From Selaginella moellendorffii (lineage: Eukaryota > Streptophyta > Lycopodiopsida > Selaginellales > Selaginellaceae): DNA of 64,000 nt. The notes under the pieces are model-generated. The model ran no database searches, was not told where the DNA came from, and saw only the letters and a program-made list of their open reading frames with translations. The position numbers and the translations under genes are program-made. This document shows, one piece after another, positions 31,701-41,199 of the stretch (position 1 is the stretch's first letter; each line of letters starts with the position of its first letter). The stretch lies in the NCBI RefSeq assembly GCF_000143415.4, contig NW_003314343.1:434813-498812 (forward strand). Direction: 5' to 3'.

Positions 31701-34700
31701 GCTCGTTAAGCTGTCTAAGAGGGGGCTCGTGTTGCAGAAATCAGGCCTTCGGGACTTGTCATCGAGCAAGACACCGGAGGCGTCGATCTCAGCTGCCTTG
31801 TCCAGAGACACGTATCTGTTTGAGCGTGTTGCGCCGTCAACTTACTGCGTCCGTTCGCCGTTTCGAAGGGACCCGGACGATGCGGAAGATGTGCTGCAAG
31901 CTGCACTGGAGAGGACGTATTTGTATCAGACTCGGCAGCTGGACCCGGAGAAGGCAGACGAGGACGTGGAGGATGCCGAGGAGGAGTCCGAAGGCGAAGA
32001 GCACGAGGTTGAAGAAGCGGAGCATGAAAGCGAGCATATGGACGCGGAAGTGGAACGGGCCGAGCAGCATCAACAGCACGAGGATGCTCGCGAGCACGAC
32101 GAGAGCGGGCATGCCTCCGAGAGCTACGAGACTCCACGGAGGGGTAAAGTTATTCTGCGGTTAAAAACGGGGAAGCCTCAAGATAGTGCGGGTGAGGCAA
32201 CAGCAACAGCAGCAGCTGGAACAGCGGAGAGCTTTGAGACGGAAACACCAGCAGCAGTAGCAGCAGTAGCAGCACTAGCAGATTCCAAGGACGATGCAGT
32301 GAGGCACTTGCGGCCCCCGCCTGATGCTCTCAGGAAAGTTGACAATGACGACGAGATGGAAATTGACGAGAGCCAAGTGGGAGAGCCGTGGGTGCAGGGG
32401 CTCATGGAAGGAGAGTTTGCGGACTTGAGCATTGAGGAGCGGCTGAATGCTTTGGTGGCTCTCGTGGATGTGTTGAACGAAGGCAACACCATCAGATCAG
32501 TGCTTGAGGTACCTACATTTTGTTTCTTCTCTTTTTCTAGTGTGTCAACCTTTTCAACGTTTCTAGGAACGATATGAATCGGCCTCGGCTCTTAAGAGAC
32601 AACTGTGGGAGGAAGTTCAGGTGGACAAGCGTCGTATCAAGGAGGAGGCAAGCAAGTCGGCTGCCAAGTCCGAAGTGCCGGACGATGAGAGGCCCGCTGG
32701 TTCCGCTGCGGAGTGCGACAACGGGGCCTCGACCTCGGCAGCAGCGCATGCGGACAAGTCACGGGTTCAGATAAAAGCCGAGATCAGGTTGAGAGCCGAG
32801 AAGCTCTACGTGATCAGGTCCATGCCTCTTGGTTTAGATCGGAGACACAACAGGTACTGGCAGTTTGCAGCGTCAAACGGTGGTGAGGATCCTGGTCGTG
32901 CGAGAATCTATTTCGAGTGTAACGAAGATGGACACTGGGAAGTTATAGACACGGAAGAGGTACGAAGAAAGCCTGTCTCTCATCTTCGCTTCGCTCACGT
33001 TTCGTGATTGAATGCAGGCTTTAGATGCGCTCATGGCATGCCTAGACACACGCGGAGCAAGGGAGGCGAGCCTCTATAACATCTTAACTCACATAGGGGG
33101 CCCCGTCAGGAAAGCTATGAAGAGTCTTGCTCAGTCGAGAGCGTACGTGGAGTCATCCAAAGGCAAGGCGGAGGGAAGTCCGTCTAGTGGAGTTTTCGGA
33201 CCGTCGGACGCCTCTCCAGAGGTGCCAAGCGCCATTCCAGTTGAACTTGGAAGGTCCACACTTGAGATCCAGCACGCCATGGATCGCTTCAAGGACCTGG
33301 ACAGATGGCTCTGGAACCGGTGCTTGGCAAGAGGAGGGAAGAACCTCAAGGCTCTCAGCCTGGGAAACAAACGAGACGTGGAGATGTTGGCCACCTGCGA
33401 GCTGTGCCATGGCTTGTACTGGCCGGATGAAAACCACTGCCCGTATTGTCACGCCATGGTTGAGAGCTCCAAGTTCTCTAGTCACGTTCGCGAGTGCGAA
33501 AGCAAGCTCGAGGCAAAGCAGGGAATTGGATATCAACTTCTTCCATCTCGGCTACAGCTGCTCAAACAACTCTTGTTGTCTGTGGAGGTATGCGGAAGCT
33601 TTCTAGTTCTTTGCGCGTTTCTAATGCTTGTATCGCCCTTAGGTGGCTGTTCCAGCGGAAGCGTTCAAGGATTCATGGACGAGTGACTCCCGGAGGATCT
33701 GGTGTAGTAATGTCAAGGCTGCATCGTCGTCGAGCGAGCTTCTTGAGGTAAGCCCCGGAGTGCAGTGCTACTTGTGTTGCTGACTTTGTGGGTTGTGGCA
33801 GGCCCTCACCGAGCTGGAGAGCTGTGTGGACGAGAACTGGATCTCTTCGTCTTTTGAGACTGCAGAAAAGGCCTTGAGCACAACAGCACTGGGGAGCAAC
33901 TCAAGGAGGAAAAACTTGCCTTGGATCCCGCAGACAACAGCGGCAGTGGCGTTGCGGCTAAGTGCGTTTGATGCAGCCATAGCTTTCAGCACGGAGCAAA
34001 GACAGCAGCTGGAGGAGACTTACCAGAACAGCGACCATGGCTTCCACCGCGGGACTGTAAGTCCTTGGTATCTATTCTTTTTCTCTCAGCGTTTCATTCT
34101 TCTGTGCACGCAGGCGGACGAGGCGGCTCCCAACGCAAATGAGTTTGCGGCAAGTCCCCAAGGGACGAGCTCCCCGGACAGCGGCTCACCGCTGGAGGTA
34201 CAAAACGGGCATGTCCGAATGCGTTCTCCGCAGCACCACCGTTCGAGCTACCTGGAAGAACAGCACGAGGAAGAAGACAATCAACAGCAGGAAGTGGAGA
34301 AGCAGCAACAGATGGAGCAGCAGCAGCCGGGAAGAGGCCGTCTGCTGTTCCGTTTTCCTGGACGAAACGTCGAGCACCGTCAACAGGCGCAAGCGGGAGC
34401 ATCGGGTGGGGGTGGTGAGATGGATGAGAGCTCGGACGAGGACGACGAGGAAGGCCAGGGTTGGGAGAGGCAGGGATCGGACGAGCACTCTTATGAAGAT
34501 GATCAGCAACACCATCACCAGCAGCACCACCACCACCAGCAACAGGAGGAGGAGGAGGAGGATGAAGAGGAGGGGCAGCAAGCACCGCAACACTTCTACG
34601 ATCGTCAAGAACAGGAGGAAATCAACAGCATGATAATGGGCGAAGAGGAGAGCTATGATGAGGAGGAAGAGGAGGAAGGCGAGGAACTCCACCGCCAAGA

Positions 34701-34810
34701 ACAGCAGCAGCGGCAACAGCACCATGGACAGCACCATGGAGATTACGAAGAAGAGGAGGAAGTGGAGGAAGAGGAAGTGGAGTTAGAGGAGGAGCTGTCC
34801 GAGGAATCGA

Positions 34811-34815
<5 letters not shown>
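28756..34815 (+). CDS. Homeobox-DDT domain protein, RLT (RINGLET)-type ISWI partner, 1670 aa
   Basis: Eighteen exons close in phase: 28756-28867, 28984-29532, 29611-29648, 29712-30035, 30077-30172, 30224-30388, 30453-30666, 30720-30817, 30873-30959, 31025-31177, 31246-31401, 31452-31676, 31738-32508, 32567-32959, 33018-33587, 33643-33747, 33802-34056, 34114-34815. Residues about 20-82: homeodomain (KMKTPSQLEILERVY, LSLTDRQLQMWFCHRRLKDR). About 342-480: long charged coiled coil. About 520-610: DDT domain (VWGFLTTFSDAIGLWPFTVD). About 613-760: WHIM/HARE-type segments (TWPEILRQFALAAGYGPRW, YAAFHVLSIQGSKGLTILEL). Around 1100: LGLDRRHNRYWQF. Around 1254: Cys-His cluster (CELCHGLYWPDENHCPYC). The C-terminus is Gln/Glu/His-rich. 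RLT proteins bind ISWI-type remodellers (CHR11/CHR17) and space nucleosomes. Confidence 0.94.

Positions 34816-34850
<35 letters not shown>
34816..34850. repeat. (GA)n microsatellite in RLT 3' region
   Basis: A pure GA run begins directly after the RLT stop codon TGA at 34813-34815. Confidence 0.9.
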
Positions 34851-34851
<1 letters not shown>

Positions 34852-34949
34852 GGTGTAGTCAAATGCCACACAGTGGCAGCGGAGAAGATATGAATTATTC
34901 AAGATAAACTCTATAGCTCTGTAAACATCACGCTCCCAAGCTTGTGAGA

Positions 34950-35330
34950 GAGTTTCAGCGATTCAGTGACCATGATGATGTTGAGTCGCACGACGAGAGC
35001 CTTCCATGCTGGTGGAACAAGTGCTTCTTCACGACCTCCCACTGCCCTTTATCCGGACATAGAACTGGTAGCTTTCTCTTCTCCGTTTGCTGGCCATCGG
35101 ATTCTTCCTGATTGGTAAGTGTGTGAAACCGAGGAGTCAAGTGATCCAAGCAAATACCTTGTGCAGCTACATCTTCCTGATTGCCACCACCATCGACCGC
35201 AGAACACCCAGTGACACAGCATGCCATCCTTGGAGACACTATAAGGGCAGATCCCACCCTCAGTGCTCTCGGTGAAGAAGACGCCATCGACAACATTGCG
35301 GTGCGCGTGAGTGTGAAAATCTTCACTGCA
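34950..35330 (-). pseudogene. PWP2-like internal fragment
   Basis: On the minus strand, blocks resemble the N-terminal half of PWP2: a stretch like the repeat's module C (35215-35320, MASSSPRALRVG), then EDVAAQGICLDHL, and QWEVVKKHLFHQHGRLSSCD near 34985-35045. The last resembles the conserved PWP2 segment before the second WD40 propeller. Frame continuity is lost between blocks. It is 3 kb from the C-terminal PWP2 pieces (38.2-39.5 kb) on the same strand. Confidence 0.55.
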
Positions 35331-35379
35331 AGGTCCTTGCGGCTGCAGATGATTTATATTGTTTGCTACTCATGATTTG

Positions 35380-36095
35380 CGTAATTCATATGCTAATTGA
35401 GTACTCAAGATGATGTTTTAGTCAACAATGTCATCCATTCTAAGAAATAATTTGTATACATTATTAATATTTATATTACCACAATAAATTTCCTTAGCCA
35501 TAATATATTATAAATGGAAAAATATAATTATGTCAAAATTAGACGATATCAAGATATATAAGAAGAAAATCACCATTCAAAAAGTCTAGTTAGGCAAATC
35601 AATGAAAGGGAGAGATAGTCACAAACTATGCCAATAAGATATAAGCTAGCTAGCCCACATTTGATTTGGCATACTCCAAGCAAGAGCAAAAATTACATTT
35701 GATAATATTATATATGCTCATGTTTCAAGATTACATCTAGTGTGTTGTAATTTTGTGATTACATTTTTTTTTTGGCATAAACTTAAAGCGTGTCTGTATA
35801 AACTAAAGTACAAAAGTTTTTTAAATGGATGTTAATCACAGCTTTTGTTACCAATCAGATTTTCTTGGGTTTGGGTATCAGCCCTATTTAACATCTATGA
35901 TCAGATTGCTAGCTCATTACTACAAAATCAAGTTCATTCCTTCTACCAAGGAAAATCTTCTCTAGGTTTTACATTGTCTGTTATTGCTTTAGTCCAACAG
36001 TGTTGATCTAAACTTAAATATATAATAACAAAGATAATGTTCAGTTTATGTTCATTATATTTGTCGTTTTCTTTCCTGCAAAAGTAGAATGGCAA
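35380..36095. other. AT-rich spacer
   Basis: AT-rich, no recognisable gene, composition like 19.1-23.9 kb. Nothing identifiable apart from short A/T runs. Confidence 0.5.
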
Positions 36096-36410
36096 CAAAT
36101 CCCCACAATAACCTCCACTCATTCCCTTTGAAAGAGAATGTTTGGTGTGAGAGTGGAGGCATGCTAAGCCCAGTGCTAAGGATGGTGTTTAAGGGAAGCC
36201 ATGCCTCAACACAACATCTCCCCTACACCACAACAAGACAGCCGAAAGGTAGCTTTGTCCAGTGCTTACTCTCTCCCTCTCCACATTATCGTTGTCAGGC
36301 AATATACCAAAATGTGGAGTCTCCTCATTCCAATGTCATAGCTATCCAAAAATTCATCAGCACCAGTGAGAGAGTTTTGAATATCCCTTGGTTGATTGAT
36401 TGAGCTGCAA
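36096..36410. other. Unassigned sequence
   Basis: Contains one 104-codon + frame (36089-36403) with no recognisable motif. I cannot assign it. Confidence 0.3.
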
Positions 36411-36419
36411 AATAGAAGG

Positions 36420-36850
36420 GCTCATTTTTTGGGTTAGAGCATATTCATGCATATCTTCCAAACTAACATTGCTGGCATGGCCAGATATGCCCAAGCCAGG
36501 CATCAGGTTCTTTGAGGCTGAGGGAAGTGACCATCATCAAGGTGCTCACGGTGTGTTCCAAACCCTGGGAGCCATCCCAGGGGATTGTGAGGTAAACACG
36601 CTGGTGAGCATGGTGGAAGCTTGCTTGATGCCAAGGCGGGTGGAGCATCGCAACCAGCACTGCAAGGCTGACATTCTCGACCTCTTGCTTGAATCTCACT
36701 GTCAGGATCGTTCTCAACGCTTGTGCTTGGATTGAAGCTTTGGAGTGATCCACCAAAGCTTGATGCAAAGTTCGCTGTTGGGAGCCCCGGCAGCGTCATG
36801 TCCCTGTTCTTAAAGTTTTGAGCAACAGTCTCGACAAATGCAGAAGAGCT
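36420..36850 (-). CDS. Probable 3' exons of the coiled-coil/membrane gene family (module B relative)
   Basis: On the minus strand a 131-codon frame (36503-36898) carries SAFVETVAQNFKNRD, SFGGSLQSFNPSTSVENDP and ASSKLPPCSPACLP. An overlapping frame (36463-36768) covers LMMVTSLSL. The degenerate module B copies elsewhere preserve traces of the same words (FVETV, GGSLESF, ENDPESEI). I infer that this locus is the least damaged member. It lies directly downstream of the 228-codon frame at 36870-37556 and may be spliced to it, but I could not fix a donor/acceptor pair. Function unknown. Confidence 0.4.
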
Positions 36851-36869
36851 AGGGTGATTAGAACAAAAA

Positions 36870-37556
36870 TTAGAAGATTTCTGCAAAAGCAAAAGCAATC
36901 TGGTAATTACATACTTTTAGCTTTTTTAATATCATAAATGTTCCTACTATGCCGATTGAGCATATCATAAACGTTCCTACTATGTTGGTGATGATCCAGC
37001 TAAGAGTCAATGATTCCAATCCAGTTATGATGATGGTGATGACAGGAAGAAGACTTGATAATCCTAATCCAGCTATGATGCTGATGCTAACATAAAGAAG
37101 AATCAATATAACATTGGTGATGGTGCTGGTGGTGGTCCTAGTGCTGGTGCAAGTCCCTGTGCTATTCTTTGCCCCTGTCCCCATCCTCTGTGGTGGTGGT
37201 GGTGGTGAGGATGGTGGCAGTGGTGGTGACAGTGGTGGTGGTCGTGGTGAGGATGGTGGCAGTGGTGGCAATCGTGTCTCCTCACCCAGCATGCTCTCCT
37301 CAACCATTGATGGTTCCTCATCCATGGAACCCATGGACGACGATTGTGGACACATCTCCTCACCCATAGACTCCCAGACCAGTGAGACCAACTCCGCCAT
37401 GAACTCCTGGACCACCGGCGGTGGCGTTGACAGCAGCGGAGGCAAAGGAGGCGGTGGCAGCTGTAGCGGCAATTGCTTCAATAGCTCTTGGAGTCGCTCC
37501 TCCACCACTGCCACTCGCTGCTCCACCACTGCCAATTGCTGCTCAAGGAGCGCCAC
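36870..37556 (-). CDS. Coiled-coil, proline-rich membrane protein, probable founder-like copy (228 codons)
   Basis: Open for 228 codons without a stop. Order: an N-terminal coiled coil of heptads (EQQLAVVEQRVAVVEERLQE), a Pro-rich segment, an acidic Met/Ser block (MGEEMCPQSS, EEPSMVEESMLGEE), a second Pro-rich tract with HHH-free PPP runs, then two or three hydrophobic segments (VILILLYVSISIIAGLGL, LLPVITIIITG, WIITNIVGTFMI) and a basic tail. The first codon in the frame is GTG directly after TGA, so an upstream exon or a different start is needed. The first internal ATG is MAELV. Every module-A repeat in the window is a degenerate version of this layout. It could be a tail-anchored membrane protein. 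No family is recognised. Confidence 0.55.
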   Translation of the reverse strand: MALLEQQLAVVEQRVAVVEERLQELLKQLPLQLPPPPLPPLLSTPPPVVQEFMAELVSLVWESMGEEMCPQSSSMGSMDEEPSMVEESMLGEETRLPPLPPSSPRPPPLSPPLPPSSPPPPPQRMGTGAKNSTGTCTSTRTTTSTITNVILILLYVSISIIAGLGLSSLLPVITIIITGLESLTLSWIITNIVGTFMICSIGIVGTFMILKKLKVCNYQIAFAFAEIF

Positions 37557-37640
37557 TCAGTGGTAAATGATATCATCACTATTGATCCACCCAAACCCTT
37601 CCCAAAAGCCCTACAAGAATAATATTTTATCTTGATTCAA

Positions 37641-37691
37641 TCCTTTTTACCAAAAAGGACGTTTTGTATCCTTTTTGGCCAAAAAGGATAC
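37641..37691. repeat. Two adjacent palindromes built on CCTTTTT/AAAAAGG
   Basis: 37666-37691 is a perfect 26-bp palindrome (gtatcctttttgg and its complement). 37641-37659 is a near-perfect smaller one (tcctttttacc / aaaaagga). They lie about 90 bp upstream of the 37556 frame on the minus strand. Confidence 0.85.
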
Positions 37692-38039
37692 CTTTGCTGC
37701 TCCATCAGACCGTGGAAAGCGGCATGTCAACTGGCTGAACACGTCAAAGGTGGCGGACTTCCATCGACGGTCCCGGACGCGGTGGCCGGAGTATACAACT
37801 CCAAGGGTGGCGGCACTTGGATGAGCGTCACCAAGACGCTCGAGGGGTGGGCTTGGATGTGACGTGCTCGGCTCAGGGGGATACCAGTTGGCAGTGGAGA
37901 CGCAGACGGCCATGCAAGTGATCCCCACGGACCCTGGACAGGTCAACTCGCAGGAGAGTGGTGCTGCAAGCCAGACAGGTGTGGTTCCAAGAGGTGCTAC
38001 TGGCGAGTGTAGTTCACCGGGACGCGCGTGAGGCAGTGG
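37692..38039 (+). pseudogene. Unrecognised coding-like fragment
   Basis: Two frames look exonic: TSKVADFHRRSRTRWPEYTT (37740-37800) and VLGSGGYQLAVETQTAM followed by VIPTDPGQVNSQ (37868-37960). They are separated by frame changes and no gene structure can be built. The composition is GC-rich and codon-like. Family not recognised. Confidence 0.3.
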
Positions 38040-39520
38040 TTCCTATTGTTCCACGCTCTTGCTCTTAGTTGGGGCCGAGCATAGGTAATGGGAGAAGGTA
38101 GTCATTTTTGGAGGCAGTTGTTGCTGCAAGATAGGGACTTGAGAGTGGGCATGAGCTCCCTGTTCCTCAACTGGATTGTTCTGCCAATGCAAAGCTCCTG
38201 TAACAAAGCCAACTTAGTACATGTTTCCTTCTAACTGGATGCCTACCAGTAAGAACTCCAAATGAGGTGTCTTCTCTAGGTACTGTGCAAGTGCATCTCC
38301 AAGGTACGAAAGTGAAATGTTGCAGACAACAGCACTGATCACAGAGATGTCTACGGCCTCCACGCATTTCTGAATCAGCAGCAGTTCGTTCAACCGGAGT
38401 GCCAGCATCAGTGCTCGTGAATAACGCTTGCTTTCCAGCGCATCATTGATTGCCTACACAAAAGGCAACGAAAAGCTTCACATCCAGTGTGCTCGTAAAC
38501 ACCAATCGTACCTCTGGTTCGACATCCACTGGGATCAAAAACAAGGTTGTCCATTGAGTAGGCTTTCCGTTGTTGCCGCTGCTGCCAGTTGGAGATATCC
38601 TGACGCACTTGGTGCACATAATTGGCCCCGCAGCGTCCTGTGCCAACTTGCCTCTAACTTGATCATCGACACTGAGTTATCAATCAGAACTCCTGTCTCT
38701 GGACTTCCTAAACTCGAAGAGAATGACGGCAGCAGGTCCTATACCATCCAATGAATAGTTGTGAGATATCTGAAGCCTTCGTAGCAAAGCCTGCACAGAC
38801 GATATCTCGCAAGCATGAAAGCCAAGCGAGCTTGTGCGTGATACCTGGTCCGTGGCATCGTACATGCAAATGTACTTGCTGGTTCCTCCAGCAAGCAGTA
38901 GGCTGCCGTCGTGTAACGCATTTGCCCGAGCTCGAGTTAGCGGCCGTTCTTCTATCGCTCATCAATCTCCCTTCTGCAACCTCATGCCTGCCTTCTATTG
39001 TGCCCATTAGCACTCCGTCAATCTGGTCCCAGAAGTGGATCTGACCATCAAGTGTTGAGCAGCCCAGTTGCTTTCCATCCGGGCAGTAAACCACGATGAG
39101 CACGTCATGCGTATGGGTGAAATTTTCAACCCTGCCCTTGCCTTCAAACACATCCACAGGCGCACGGTTTTGTCCTGTGACGAGGAAGCCAAGAACTCCT
39201 GTCAAGATGTGTTAGAAAGTGGAAAGGATTGTTGCGTAGGAGTACGCACGTCTGTAGGAGAAGAGGCCAAACCATGAACCGGTCCCTCGTGACCACTGAG
39301 GACACGCTGCTTTCATGGACCAAACGTATATCTAGCAAGAGCAGTAAAGCTTGAAATGAATTGAGAAAAGGAGAGCGAGTAGAAAGAGACAAGATACCTG
39401 GAATGCGTGTTCCAGCACAGATGATCTCTCCACTTTGGTCTGCAGCCAATGACACAAACTGGGCCTGGTGACGGTTTGATAGCGCATCAGATCCCATGCA
39501 CGCATAGTACCATCGAGAAC
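38040..39520 (-). pseudogene. PWP2-like C-terminal half (WD40 + Utp12 region), disrupted
   Basis: Minus strand, from the 5' end: a LDGTMRAWDLMRY-like stretch at 39480-39515, then QFVSLAADQSGEIICAG (39430-39470), an intron, and in shifting frames VWSM and HGL; LASSSQDKTVRLW (39150-39190); VENFTHTHDVL, CPDGKQLGCSTLDGQIHFW, IEGRHEVAEGRLMSDRRTAA (38950-39140); YTTAAYCLL; MYDATDQV; LLRRLQISHNYSLDG (38700-38800); CTKCVRISPTG; then the Utp12 part LALRLNELLLIQKCVEAV and YLEKTPHLEFLLV (38214-38408). Several frame shifts are needed and the N-terminal WD40 propeller is missing. PWP2 is normally a protein of about 900 residues in the U3 processome. Confidence 0.75.
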
Positions 39521-39780
39521 ATTGTGGCCCTACGTGAGCCTCATGGGTACTCTCCCCAAACCCGAAACCCTAAACCCCAAAACCTAAACCTTAAACCAAA
39601 ACCCTAAACCCTAAACCCTAAACCTGCATGGGAGATGGAAGCTTTTGAGCCCCTAGTGACACAGCACACCATCCTAGGTGCAAACCCACTCTTAGTGCTC
39701 TCGGTGAAGAAGAAGATGCCATTAACAACATTGCGGTGCCTAAAGAGCTCGCCTGGCCTATGAAAACCCTCACCTCAGAG
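39521..39780. repeat. Module B end, CCCTAAA tract and truncated module C
   Basis: 39521-39560 is the end of module B, 39560-39625 a long imperfect CCCTAAA tract, and 39626-39775 module C (minus). Module C is cut short and joins directly to the module-A exon at 39778 (ccctcac|ctcagagtgagg), skipping the usual intron. Confidence 0.75.
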
Positions 39781-39999
39781 TGAGGATTTCATATCCCACC
39801 GTCAAGTGCTCATTGAGCAGCAATTGGCAATGGTAAAACAGCGATTGCAAGAGTTGTTGAGGTAGTTGCCGCCACTGATGCCACCCCTACAACAGCAGCA
39901 GCAACAGTCGCCACCACCGCCTCCTCCGTCCCCGGCCCTACCGCTCTCAACAGTGGCGCCAACAGGTTGAAGCAGTTGCCGCCGCTGATGCCACCCCTG
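39776..39999 (+). repeat. Module A unit interrupted by the gypsy insertion
   Basis: The exon starts at about 39778 and shows a partial internal duplication ('gttgaagcagttgccgccgctgatgccaccc' appears twice, near 39856 and 39966). It is cut at 'ccacccctg' by the 5' LTR. The unit resumes after the 3' LTR at 47527. Confidence 0.8.
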
Positions 40000-41140
40000 T
40001 GTAAGGAACCAACTCGCCGAGGGGTCGTAGGCTAAAGGAACCCCGAAAGCATGACCAAAATGACAAAGAGTTCATCGGATGGGACCAAGTCGAAGATCGA
40101 GTCCAAGACCGACTCTAGGACCGAGTTCGAGATAGAGTCCGGAATCGAGTCCGAGACCGACTCGGGGACCGAGTTCGAGTCCGAGTTTGAGACCGAGTTC
40201 GAGACGGAGTCCGAGATCCGAAATCGGGTCCGAGACCGAGTCCGAGGTCGAGTCTGAGGTCGGGTCCGAGATCAGGTCCGAGATCGAGTCCGAACCCGAA
40301 TCCGAAGTCGGATCCGAAATCGGGTCCGAGATCGAGCCAGAGACTAAGTCCAAATACTAATACGGGTCAAGGGGTGAAAGCCCAAAGCGTGCGTCTCCCA
40401 GGGGGGGGGGGGGGGCTGCAGGGGGTTCCAAAAGTATAGTAGGGATAGTGAGGTCCAGGAACCAGTTTTGAAGGGAACTCTCCAGTTGGGCTTCCAAACC
40501 GACTTGAGGTTGGGACTGGAACCGAGGGGCCTTGGGTGGGAGTGAGCATGGACTTGGCTGGTGCCGGAGGGGCCATTCAAGGAAGTGCTCAAGAGCAGCT
40601 CCCACTCCCGAAAGGGAAACCGATTGCGGTGCTCCCGGCTCATGTGGAGTGGTGCCCCACTTGAGTACCATGCGGCTCATTGGTCCTCGCCCTTCTTAGG
40701 GGCTTGGGCCTTCCTTCGGGATGGAAGTGGGGGGCGAGAGGTACCCATACCGGGCCGTTAGGCCATGGTGTTTCGCCCCGGCGTCCCGAAGCAAGTGTTG
40801 CACTCAAGACTTGGGATTTAGAGGGTCCCATGATCAAGTCTTGTGGTACCAAGGGATGTTAGGAACCTGGAAGCTTGGTGTGCTTGGCTGCTTGTGCTTG
40901 CGGGGAGTGTAGCCGAACCTTAAGTCCAGTCTAACCCGGGGAGGGGGATTGGGAGTGATTTGGGAATCCGTGGAAGGATGGCTAACACTCCGTTGCTCGT
41001 GCAGTGAGTAGCTGAAACCAAGTAGGAGCTGGTACCATAGGCGAGAACCTTGGCAAGGGAACTTAGCAAAAGCCAAGGCAGTGTTGGACGGATAGACGAG
41101 GTAAGCTGGCAAATTGGAAAGGAAAAATTTGTGGCTTACA
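40000..41140 (+). repeat. 5' LTR
   Basis: Starts TGTAAGGAACC and ends GGCTTACA. It contains a 12-bp-unit minisatellite (cgagtccgagac type) at 40080-40350, a run of about 16 G at 40400, and a stretch of cttgagtacc-type unique sequence. Promoter elements were not located. Confidence 0.95.
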
Positions 41141-41143
41141 ATT

Positions 41144-41156
41144 TGGTATCGGAGCC
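41144..41156 (+). promoter_or_regulatory. Primer-binding site, tRNA-iMet type
   Basis: TGGTATCGGAGCC begins 3 bp after the LTR end. It matches the common plant PBS complementary to the 3' end of initiator tRNA-Met (TGGTATCAGAGC) with one difference. Confidence 0.85.
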
Positions 41157-41199
41157 TTTACCTCAGTTCTAGCGAAGGATAGAGGCGGATTGCTGGGAG

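Noticed and set aside
33127..33606. + frame of 159 codons overlapping RLT exon 15
   Set aside because: Alternative frame of a well-supported exon; it has no ATG-led gene structure or motif.
34094..34737. Leu-rich minus frames that look like membrane proteins
   Set aside because: They mirror the Gln/Glu-rich CAG/GAG codons of the RLT last exon. Hydrophobicity is a by-product of the complement.
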